Shown: one piece after another, positions 33,899-43,900 of the stretch | Numbering within the stretch: the first letter of the stretch is position 1 | Layout of the letters: every line of letters begins with the position of its first letter | Origin: Paludibacteraceae bacterium | Lineage (GTDB): Bacteria; Bacteroidota; Bacteroidia; Bacteroidales; Paludibacteraceae | NCBI GenBank assembly: GCA_905233935.1 | Contig: CAJOFU010000006.1 | Location: 2,409 to 48,304, forward strand | Reading direction: 5' to 3' | DNA length: 45,896 bases | Notes under the pieces: generated by a model | The model's input: only the letters and a program-made list of their open reading frames with translations | What the model was told of the DNA's origin: nothing | Databases searched by the model: none | Made by a program: the position numbers and the translations under genes

Positions 33899-34612
33899 AT
33901 GAGGAATATAGCCATCATATTAGCCGGAGGAAGCGGAACACGCGTAGGCGGCGATACGCCGAAGCAGTTCATCCAAGTTGCTGGGAAACAGATTATAGAG
34001 CACTCCATCGAGGCGTTCGAACGTTGCGGGCGGATTGATGAGATTTGCGTCGTTTGCCGGGAGGACTATATCGCCTACATGCACGAACTGGTGCAGAGAA
34101 ACGGCTACAGCAAAGTCAAGAAGATCCTCAACGGCGGCAAGGAACGTTACCACAGCAGTGTGGCTGCCATCCAAGCCTATACGGATGATGACGACAATCT
34201 GCTGTTCCACGATGCGGTGCGTCCGATGGTCAGCGAGCGGATCATCAACGACTGCATCAACGCACTCAGCCGCTACAACGCAGTGGATGTGGCAGTCAAG
34301 ACAACCGATACAATCATCGCCGTAGATGCTGAGGGTTGCATAACCGACACACCCGACAGAACACACCTGCGAAACGTGCAAACACCACAAGGCTTCAAGC
34401 GGGGAACAATCCGACAGGCGTACGAGAAAGCATTGGCTGATCCTTACCTTGTAACCACAGACGATTGCGGAACAGTGCGTAAGTACCTGCCCGAGGAGCC
34501 GATATACGTCGTGGAAGGAGAGAACACAAACATCAAACTCACCTACCGTGAGGATTTGTTATTATTGGAAATATTATTAAAAAACAACCATAATCAAACA
34601 TCAGTATTATGA
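33899..34612 (+). CDS. IspD/TarI-like cytidylyltransferase
   Basis: A 237-residue nucleotidyltransferase with IILAGGSGTRVGGDTPKQFI, LNGGKERYHSSVAAIQAY, LFHDAVRPMVS and RNVQTPQGFKRGTIRQAY, then TDDCGTVRKY and GENTNIKLTYREDLLLLE. This pattern is shared by IspD (MEP pathway) and TarI/Bcs1 (ribitol-5-phosphate cytidylyltransferase). In a polysaccharide locus a CDP-polyol donor is the more likely product, but no TarJ-like reductase is present in the window, so the substrate remains open and IspD itself cannot be excluded. The stop overlaps the next start by 4 nt. Confidence 0.82.
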   Translation: MRNIAIILAGGSGTRVGGDTPKQFIQVAGKQIIEHSIEAFERCGRIDEICVVCREDYIAYMHELVQRNGYSKVKKILNGGKERYHSSVAAIQAYTDDDDNLLFHDAVRPMVSERIINDCINALSRYNAVDVAVKTTDTIIAVDAEGCITDTPDRTHLRNVQTPQGFKRGTIRQAYEKALADPYLVTTDDCGTVRKYLPEEPIYVVEGENTNIKLTYREDLLLLEILLKNNHNQTSVL

Positions 34613-35874
34613 GCAAACGCATTTATCTGTGCCTCGCGCACATGAGCGGAAAAGAACAAGCATTTATTCAAGAAGCTTTTGACACAAACTGGGTTGTGCC
34701 ATTGGGACCGAACGTCAACGGCTTTGAGGATGATCTCAAGCAATTCGTCAACGCCCGTGAAGGTGCAAGCACACTTGATAAGGAGATTGTAGCCCTGTCG
34801 GCAGGCACGGCTGCTATCCATCTGGCACTCATCGCCTGCGGCGTCAAGGCGGGTGACGAGGTTATATGTCAGTCATTTACATTCTGCGCATCGGCTAACC
34901 CGGTCACCTATCTGGGTGCAACGCCGGTGTTCGTTGACTCCGAAGCGGATTCGTGGAACATGGATCCCGAACTGCTGGAGCAAGCTATCATCGACCGCAA
35001 AGCCAAGACCGGCAAACTGCCGAAAGCCATCATTCCTGTGGCGCTCTACGGCATGCCTTATCGTATCCCGGAGATCAAGGCTATAGCCGACAAGTACGGT
35101 ATCCCCGTCATCGAAGATGCCGCAGAAGGCATGGGAAGCCGCTGGAAAGGACAGGTATTGGGCACATTCGGCGAGTACGGTGTACTGTCATTCAACGGCA
35201 ACAAGATGATCACCACCTCCGGTGGAGGTGCACTGATATGCAAAGATGCAGTGTCCAAGCAACGGATCATGTGGCTGGCGACACAGGCACGCGAAGCGTA
35301 TCCCTACTACCAGCATGAGGCTATCGGCTTCAACTACCGTTTGTCGAACATCTGCGCTGGTATAGGTCGCGGACAAATGACCATACTTGACGAGCATATA
35401 GCCCACCACAAACATATCGCGCAGCGTTACCGTGAGGCATTCGCCGAGATAGACGGCATCACATTCCATGACGCGCCGTCGGCTGACTTCGATGCGAACT
35501 TCTGGCTGTGCACGGCTCTCGTTGACGAAAAGGCACATGTACGCGGCGAAGAGAAAGCGTACGCCGAGGCAGTACAGGGAGCAGTAGGCGGAGCAGCAGG
35601 TGTCGTACATGGCGGAGGCAGTGTGCACACGGATTGCGAACCGAACAGGAACGTCGAAGCGTTGCGTATGTACCTCGACCAAGCCGGTATAGAGAGTCGC
35701 CCGCTATGGAAGCCGATGCACAAACAGCCGGTATTCAACGGTTGTCCGGCGTACCTCAGCGGCGTGAGCGAAGCTATGTTCCGTCAAGGAATATGTCTGC
35801 CCAGCGGGCCGATGGTGAGCGACGAGGATGTCAACTTCATCATCCAAACCATACGGGAGGCTTTTGTTAGATAG
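34609..35874 (+). CDS. DegT/DnrJ/EryC1/StrS aminotransferase (PglE-like)
   Basis: A 421-residue PLP-dependent sugar aminotransferase. N-terminal KEQAFIQEAFDTNWVVPLGP, ALSAGTAAIHLALIACGVKA, VALYGMPYRIP, EDAAEGMGSRWKGQVLGTFG, and PLP Lys199 in SFNGNKMITTSGGG. FNYRLSNICAGIGRGQM follows and the C-terminus has SRPLWKPMHKQPVF. An alanine- and glycine-rich insertion (about 322-345, VQGAVGGAAGVVHGGG) interrupts the C-terminal domain. It most likely aminates the 4-keto-6-deoxy product of the following dehydratase with glutamate as donor, as PglE does. Confidence 0.88.
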   Translation: MSKRIYLCLAHMSGKEQAFIQEAFDTNWVVPLGPNVNGFEDDLKQFVNAREGASTLDKEIVALSAGTAAIHLALIACGVKAGDEVICQSFTFCASANPVTYLGATPVFVDSEADSWNMDPELLEQAIIDRKAKTGKLPKAIIPVALYGMPYRIPEIKAIADKYGIPVIEDAAEGMGSRWKGQVLGTFGEYGVLSFNGNKMITTSGGGALICKDAVSKQRIMWLATQAREAYPYYQHEAIGFNYRLSNICAGIGRGQMTILDEHIAHHKHIAQRYREAFAEIDGITFHDAPSADFDANFWLCTALVDEKAHVRGEEKAYAEAVQGAVGGAAGVVHGGGSVHTDCEPNRNVEALRMYLDQAGIESRPLWKPMHKQPVFNGCPAYLSGVSEAMFRQGICLPSGPMVSDEDVNFIIQTIREAFVR

Positions 35875-35899
35875 TTGACAATTGATAGTTGATAATTAA
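35870..35899. repeat. TTGATAGTTGATAATT short repeat in the spacer
   Basis: GATAGTTGACAATTGATAGTTGATAATTA occupies the only spacer of more than 30 nt between the aminotransferase and the dehydratase gene. Confidence 0.6.
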
Positions 35900-35908
35900 A
35901 TTAAGAAC

Positions 35909-37867
35909 ATGAGAAAAAGACTAAGCGAAATACAGCGTTCGGATATATTCTCGCACGCAACCAACTTGTCGTACATGCCCAAGTGGGGTGTGCTGCTTAT
36001 TGACATGCTGCTGGCGCTCATTGCATACGTAGTCAGTTACATGATCAGCCAAAGTCTGGTTAATTACAAAATCGCTAGCGGAAATATGCTGCCTATATGG
36101 GAGCAAGCGGGCATAGTCATGGCTGTGCAATTGATGTTCTTCTGGGTATTCCATACGTACTCCGGTATCTTGCGATTCTCTACGTTTGTGGATGCGTCGA
36201 AGGTAGTGTTTGCCGTCGTTGCTGCGGCACTCACTCCGGCTGCCATCAATAGCATCGTACGGCACACTGCAGACAGGAGCATGCTGCTCAACTCGGTGCT
36301 ATATACGTATATGTTCGTAGCCATTGTACTGCTTGTTGTTTGGCGCGTGACAATCAAGTTGAGTTTTGAGTACATGTCGCACCACAGCCCGGGTATTCGT
36401 CCTGTGATGATCTACGGCACGCAGTCGGCAGGTCTGGCAATAGCCAAGATGCTCAACTCCAGCATGGACAGCCCGTACCGTCCCGTGGGATTCATTGCCG
36501 ATTCCGCTGACAACGTCAAGCACGAGATGTTAGGCATGAAGGTGTATGTCAAGAACGACAACATCATCCGTCTGCTTCGCGCCAAAGAGGTGCAAGATGT
36601 GATCATCTCGCCGCTGAAGATGAAGCAGATCAATCTGGCGAAAGACCTCAGCATCTTCCTCGACAACAACATTCGCATCCTGACCACGCCGTACTTTAGC
36701 GACTTCAACGAGAGCGACAACGAGGAGCAGAACAAGAAGAAAATCGGTAGTATCGAAGCCATCAAAGTTGAGGATCTTCTGGAGCGTCCTGAGATACATA
36801 TCAACACCGAGAACGTCCGTCATGTCATCTCTGACAAGGTGGTGATGGTTACCGGTGCTGCCGGCTCTATCGGTAGCGAAATCGTACGACAAGTGTCGAA
36901 GTTCAACCCGCGCTTGGTTGTTCTCGCCGAGATAGCCGAGTCACCGCTACATGACTTGAGTCTGGATCTGAACAAGCAATATCCCGACATCCATTACGCG
37001 CGCGTAATAACAGATGTACGCAACCGCGAGATGTTACGCGAGGTGTTTGAGGAGTACCATCCGCATGTCATCTTCCATGCGGCGGCGTACAAACATGTGC
37101 CACTTATGGAAGAATACCCCACACAGGCTATCTTGGCTAATGTGCTGGGAACGAAGAACGTAGCCGACCTCGCTGTAGAGAATGGCGCTGAACGGTTCGT
37201 AATGATTTCTACCGACAAAGCCGTTAACCCGACGAATGTCATGGGGGCATCTAAGCGTATTGCGGAGATCTACGTACAATCGCTCTTCCGCAAACTCTCT
37301 GCGAAGAACGATCACGTTACGAAGTTCATCACCACGCGCTTCGGCAATGTGCTGGGCAGCAACGGCAGCGTTGTACCGTTCTTTAAGAAACAGATTGCCG
37401 CCGGTGGTCCCGTGACAGTCACCCACCCTGACATCATCCGGTACTTTATGACTATACCCGAGGCGTCATGTCTGGTGTTGGAGGCTTCTACATTGGGCAA
37501 TGGCGGAGAGATCTTCTGCTTCGACATGGGAGCACCTGTGAAGATTGCCGACTTGGCGAAGAACATGATCCGCTTGGCAGGTTTCCAACCGGGCAGAGAT
37601 ATACAGATTGTCTATACCGGTCTGCGTCCGGGAGAGAAGCTCTACGAAGAACTCCTGAATCAGAAAGAGCTGACTATGCCGACCGCCAACGAGAAGATCA
37701 TGGTTGCCAACGTCCGCGAGAACGACTACGACAAGATGTCGAAGCTCATCGACGATCTGATCCGCTCCGCACAGAAAGGCTTGGCGTTCCCGTCTGTAAA
37801 ACTGATGAAACAGATCGTGCCCGAGTACCAAAGCCGCAACTCAATCTACGAGCAGTTAGATAAGTAA
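35909..37867 (+). CDS. Membrane-bound UDP-GlcNAc 4,6-dehydratase (PglF/WbpM/CapD type)
   Basis: A 652-residue protein with four N-terminal membrane helices (about 28-145), a CoA-binding-like middle domain (YGTQSAGLAIAKMLN) and a C-terminal extended SDR domain. The latter has VVMVTGAAGSIGSEIVRQVS, FHAAAYKHVPLMEEYPTQAI, STDKAVNPTNVMGASKRIAE (with Met in place of Tyr, the hallmark of this subgroup), TRFGNVLGSNGSVVPFFKKQ and GLRPGEKLYEELL. It dehydrates UDP-GlcNAc to the UDP-4-keto-6-deoxy sugar. It ends the polysaccharide locus and supplies the substrate for the aminotransferase just upstream. Confidence 0.92.
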   Translation: MRKRLSEIQRSDIFSHATNLSYMPKWGVLLIDMLLALIAYVVSYMISQSLVNYKIASGNMLPIWEQAGIVMAVQLMFFWVFHTYSGILRFSTFVDASKVVFAVVAAALTPAAINSIVRHTADRSMLLNSVLYTYMFVAIVLLVVWRVTIKLSFEYMSHHSPGIRPVMIYGTQSAGLAIAKMLNSSMDSPYRPVGFIADSADNVKHEMLGMKVYVKNDNIIRLLRAKEVQDVIISPLKMKQINLAKDLSIFLDNNIRILTTPYFSDFNESDNEEQNKKKIGSIEAIKVEDLLERPEIHINTENVRHVISDKVVMVTGAAGSIGSEIVRQVSKFNPRLVVLAEIAESPLHDLSLDLNKQYPDIHYARVITDVRNREMLREVFEEYHPHVIFHAAAYKHVPLMEEYPTQAILANVLGTKNVADLAVENGAERFVMISTDKAVNPTNVMGASKRIAEIYVQSLFRKLSAKNDHVTKFITTRFGNVLGSNGSVVPFFKKQIAAGGPVTVTHPDIIRYFMTIPEASCLVLEASTLGNGGEIFCFDMGAPVKIADLAKNMIRLAGFQPGRDIQIVYTGLRPGEKLYEELLNQKELTMPTANEKIMVANVRENDYDKMSKLIDDLIRSAQKGLAFPSVKLMKQIVPEYQSRNSIYEQLDK

Positions 37868-37913
37868 CACGCGGAAGCCGGTTTCACAGGAACCTTATAA
37901 AAGTCCACAATAT

Positions 37914-40900
37914 ATGTCAAACGCAGTAAATCGCACCCTTATGATGAATAAAAAAATCTTAACTTGTATCATTGCCACACTGCTTGGTGGTACAATTTGC
38001 GCAGGCAACAGGTACGTTTCTCATCTAACAGGTAATGACGGAGACGGTAAATCATGGGCAAACGCCAAGACCAGTATTTCTGCAGCTATCTTTGATGTAG
38101 GAGTCGGGGACACGATGTTTATTGCGGAAGGTCCGTACTATGAATCTATTTCTGTACAGGATGGTGCAACTTATCTCGGCGGCTATAATGCCGAGACGGG
38201 CGAGCGTGATGTCAATCTGTATGAGACGACTATTATTGGAAGTGGCGATGATTCATACCTTATCGTAAAATATGATGCTGCACCGGAAAATCACATCTTA
38301 ATTGACGGGATCACAATCCCGTACGGCAGTATGAGCAGCTTTGGTGCTCCGGTGTACCTACGCGGAAACATGACGCTCAGCAATTGCCGAATCTCACATT
38401 GTTCTGGAGCTCAAGCCGGTGCAATCTATTTGGAGCAAGGAGAGGCTACTGCACAAGGTGTTGTAAGTAATTGTATTATTGAGTTCTGTACTTCTACCGA
38501 TTATGCCGGTGCCATCTATAATGACGGTGGCATAGTTGAGAATTGTATCATCCGTGGCTGTCAAGGTAAGTATAGTGGTATATACAATAGAACAAATGGT
38601 ATCATTCAAAACTGCGTATTATATAACAATTCCGGCAATGTAGCAAGTTCACGAGGATGCATATACTGTTTAGGTGGACAAGTTATCAACTGCACCGTTT
38701 GTAACAACTATGGTACCCAATATTCCGGGATCTATTTGTCACAAGGACAAGTGGTCAACTGCGTCTTCTGGGGCAATCAGTCCGAAGAAGGATTCACGAA
38801 TCCACCTAATTACATTTCTTCATCAAGTGATTCTCACCACAACATAACAGACAACGGCACATCCGCAGACGCTTTTCTCTCCATTACGCTCAATATAGAG
38901 AACAACGCTGCTGATGGACCAAATTTCGTCAACCCTACTACATTTGTGGGTGTACATACTAATGTCGAAGATTCCATTGCTATGATATCTGCCGACTTTA
39001 GTCTTACAGCAGCATCCACGGCCTTACTGAGCCAAGCCGACGCATCCCTTGCTCCCTCAACGGACATCATCGGTATCCAACGTCCGCAAGGAGCAGGTGT
39101 GGACATCGGTACATACGAATTCACCGGTGAGGAAAATCCATCCGGCTGCACCATTGCTTCCGGCAAGTGCGGAGCGGAGGGTGATAGCACAAACGTCGTA
39201 TGGTCGCTCAGCTGCGACAGCGTGCTGACCATCAGCGGTAGCGGGGCGATGGCGGACTATACGTATAGCAATAAAAGTCCTTGGTATAGTGTCCAAAGTA
39301 AAATTAAGCATGCTATTATAGATTATGGTGTCACAAATGTTGGAAATTATGCATTATACGGATGTTCTATTCTAGCGTCTGTATCTATTCCCAATAGTGT
39401 CACAAGCATTGGGAAATGGGCTTTCTATAGTTGCAAAGGCGTGACAAGTGTCACAATTCCAAATAGCGTTACAACCATTCAAGAGGAAGCTTTCTATGCA
39501 TGTTCTGCATTGGCGGATATAACTATCCCCAATAGCGTGACAAGTATTGGTTATGGTATCTTCTATGGTTGTTCTGGTCTAACTTCAATAACCATTCCAA
39601 GCAATGTGACAATTATTAGTAGCAATGCATTTCGTGATTGTTCCAGTCTGACGAATGTGGATATTCCCGACAAAGTTACTACCATTGGAGAATACGCCTT
39701 CTCGAGTTGCTCCAATCTAACAAATGTGAATATCCCCAATAGCGTTAAAAACATAGAAGCACACGCTTTCTCAAGTTGCTCTAAATTAACGAGTATTACT
39801 ATTCCCTATAGTGTCACGAGCATCGTCGGAACAGTTTTCTTTGCCTGTACCAGTCTGACTTCTATTATTGTGGAGTCAAGCAATAGCAAATATTGTGATT
39901 TAGATGGAGTGTTGTTTAATAAGGATTTAACTACGCTTATAAAATATCCTGCAGGCAAACCTGATGACTATTATATCATTCCTGAAAGCGTAACAAGCAT
40001 TGGAGATTATGCTTTTTCTCGTAGCAGTAACCTTAAAAGTGTAAAAATTCCTAATAGTGTCAAAAGCATTGGAAAGAGAGCTTTCCTGTTTTGCAATGGT
40101 TTGAAGAGCATTACTATTCCCAATAGTATTACAAGCATTGAGGAGGCCGCCTTCAATGGTTGCAAGAACCTTACATATATTTTCATCCCCAGTAGCGTCA
40201 CCAGCATAGGGGAAGATGCTTTCAGTGGGTGTAGCAGTCTTGCGAATGTATCTATCCCCAGCAACGTCACAAGCATTGGAGGTAGTGCTTTCTATATTTG
40301 CTCCAATTTGACGAGCTTCACATGCGAGGCTGAAACGCCACCTACTTGCGGAACATCTGTGTTCTATAATGTAGATAAATCTATTCCTCTATACGTCCCC
40401 TCCGAAAGCATCGAGTTGTACCGTAATGCCGATATTTGGAAAGACTTTAAGAACATCCAATCCTTCCCTTGTATCACTGCTTCCGGCAAGTGCGGAGCAG
40501 AATGGGACAGCACATATGTACTATGGTCATTGAGTTGTGATAGTGTGTTGACGATTAGCGGAACGGGAGCAACGGCAGAATGGAGCTCCTCTGACAACGC
40601 TCCATGGTACACCTACCATGATGCCATAACTTCTATAACATTGTCAGAGGGCATAACCAGCATCGGTAACTATGCTTTTTATGTCTGTTCAAACCTGAAT
40701 AGCATTGACTGCAATAATCCTATTCCGGCACAAATCGGAGAAAGCACTTTCGACAGCAACACATTGTCCACGTGCGTGCTGAATGTGCCATACAGCTCTG
40801 TTTCTCAATATCAATCAGCCGATTACTGGAGTTTGTTCGCAAAGATTAATGAAGCGAAATGTATTCTTGCCTCTGGCACATGCGGTGCGGATGGCGACAA

Positions 40901-43900
40901 TCTGACATGGGAGTTCACATGTGACAGCGTACTGACAATCACAGGTGCAGGGGATATGGATAATTGGAGCGCAAGCAATACTCCGTGGTACTCAAACCGC
41001 AATGCTATCAAACATGTATCACTGCCAAACGAGCTGACCAGCATAGGAAGTTATGCATTCCGTAGTTGTACCAGTTTGACAGACATAGTTATTCCTGACG
41101 ATGTGACAACTATTAGCAAATACGCATTATCCGGATGTTCAAAACTTACAGAAATAACTATTGGCAGTGGTGTGAACAGCATTGGGAACTATGCATTCCA
41201 GAATTGTACATCTCTTGCTACCGTGTACAACTACGCAACCACACCACTTGTTATATCAGGCACAAGTCCATTCAGCGGAGCGAGTCTATCCACATGCACT
41301 TTGTACGTGCCCGAACAATCAATAGAACTATATCAGACAGCAAGCGTGTGGAAAGATTTCGGAACAATCCTCCCTATCAACAATCCCCCCTCTGGCTGCA
41401 CTATTGCCTCTGGCAAGTGCGGAGAAGACGGCGACAACCTGACGTGGGTGTTGGGATGCGACAGCGTGCTGACAATCAGCGGCGAGGGAGAGATGCCAAC
41501 TTCGTATTCGGGAACATCGGCGCCGTGGTATCAATACGGGCAAGCTATCAAACATATCAACATCGAGGAAGGCGTAACCAAACTGGCACTATACGCGTTC
41601 TATAACTCCGATGACAACTACCCGAACGTGCAGACGCTGTCTATACCAAGCACCTTAGGCGCGCCGATTGAGAACAATTTCTTCTACCAATGCCCGCTCA
41701 AGACGGTAACCATCAACTCCGACACCATCGTTGGTCGGGCTTCCTACTCTTCCAACAGCAGCCTGCAGACCAAGTTCGGCGCACAGGTCGAGGAATATAT
41801 CATCGGCGGCAGTGTCCGTTCAATTGCGGACTTTGCGTTCCGTAATCAGAGCCCTGACAGTCTGCGCTCAATCATTCTACCCGAAGGTTTGGAAGCCATC
41901 GGCAACTGGGCATTCGGCTATATCGAACACCTGACATCTATAAACATCCCGTCAACAGTTCAGACAATCGGCACAGACGCTTTTGCCTATTGTACGAACC
42001 TGCGCAGCGTAGAGTTAGGCGAGGGGCTGATGACCGTCAACGGACAAGCATTCTGGATGTGCGACAGCCTGACGCGCGTCACCTGTAATGCGCTCACTCC
42101 GCCTACTCTCAACCAGACGGCGTTTGACCATAACCTCAGCGACACTCTGTTCATACCCTGCGAAGCCAAAACCGCATACCAAGAGGCGGACTACTGGAAA
42201 AACTTCAGCAAGATTATATGCGCTGACGATACCCTGCAGATCATTGCCTCCGGCACGTGCGGTGCGCAAGGCGACAATCTGATGTGGGTGTTTGACCGTG
42301 ACAGTGTACTCACTATCTCCGGCAGCGGCGCGATGGCTGATTGGGTGGACGGCAGTCTTGTGCCGTGGTACGATGTGCGCGAAGATATACGCACCGTAAT
42401 CATCGAGGAAGGCGTAACCACCATCGGTGACCGAGCATTCTACTATTTCACCCGCCTCATCGACGTTAGCTATCCGACAACGCTGACATCTATCGGAATC
42501 GGCGTGTTTGACTTCTGTAGCGCACTACCGGAAATAGACGGCTTGAGGTACGCCGGCGCATATCTCGCGGGAGTACCTGTCATGGCTCAGGATACCATCA
42601 CTACCTATACCATCCGTCAAGGTACGCGCTTCATCGGTCATTCGGCGTTCCACGGATGCAGCCAATTGAAACGGATCACCCTGCCCGAAGGCGTGACGCA
42701 TATCTTGTCCAGCGCGTTCACAGGATGCAACAGGTTGACGAAGATTGACCTACCCGCCACAGTGACGGACATCCAGAGGTACGCCTTCGAAAGCGACACA
42801 TTGCTGACAACGTTCATCAACCGCGCCGTGACGCCACAGACTCTTCCGTCCAGCACGTCGGAGAGTGCGTTCTACAATTGCAAGTTGAGCAAATGTACGC
42901 TGTATGTACCCGAAGAATCCATCTCACTCTATCAGGCTGCGCCGTATTGGCAGGACTTCGGGGCTATACGTTCGTTGGAAGATGTTCCGTGCATCCTTGC
43001 CGAAGGCACGTTCGGTGCTGAGGGCGACAATCTCTCATGGAAGGTTGACTGCGATGACATGCTGACCATCTCCGGAAGCGGAGAGATGGAGTTCTTCCAT
43101 GCATCCGAACCGTGGGCGAATTTCCGCTATCAGTTACGGAAGATTGTAGTGGAGGAAGGCGTGACGAATCTGAGCAATGTCTTCCGCCTCCATAACCAAG
43201 TGACGGAGGTCAGTCTGCCCAACACGCTGCGCGTGATTGAGGCGCAAGCGTTTGACCAGTGTTCGAGCATCACACACCTTGAATTGCCGGAGAGCGTGGA
43301 TTCCATCGGCGAGGGGGTGTTCTATCTGTGTGAGTCACTGCAAGAGATTCGTATTCCTTCCCGCGTGACGATGATCAACTCCAGCCTGTTCCGCGGCTGT
43401 AGAGGTTTGCGTTCAGTGGAGTTCCCGAATGGATTAACGAGAATCTTGACTACCGCATTCCAGTATTGCAACGAGTTGAATGCCCTACACTTGCCGGCGA
43501 GTCTGACGTTCATCGGTCAGGAGGCATTTGCCGATTGTACGGGCTTAGATACTATCACTGTACTGGCGACCACGCCGCCAGAGGTAACGCAATCAGCGTT
43601 TGACAATGTGCCGGACACGACACCTGTCTTCGTACCCACAGCCAGCCTGCGTGCGTACCGCAATCATGAGGAGTGGTCGTACTTCAAGAACATCCACGGC
43701 ATTGACGGTGACGGGCCTGAGACGCACACCTTCACCCTCACTTCATCTTGGCAGTTCATCATGTTACCGACGATGTTCGGCTTGACGCAAGATGATATAG
43801 TGGTGGACGGCGAGATCGAATGGGGCATCTACAACAGCGAGCAACGTGCAAGCGGTCGTTCAGGCTGGCAGGGCTTTGTGCCGACAAGCGGCTTTGAGGG

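Noticed and set aside
35188..35682. 164-codon ORF antisense to the aminotransferase
   Set aside because: The sense strand has all family motifs, and the antisense product has no recognisable feature.
37868..37913. Terminator after the dehydratase gene
   Set aside because: GGTTTC-ACA-GGAACC forms only a 6-bp stem with one G-U pair and lacks a T-run; too weak to call.
39563..40276. Minus-strand ORFs with repeated leucine-rich translations
   Set aside because: They are antisense reflections of the LRR repeats in the giant surface protein.
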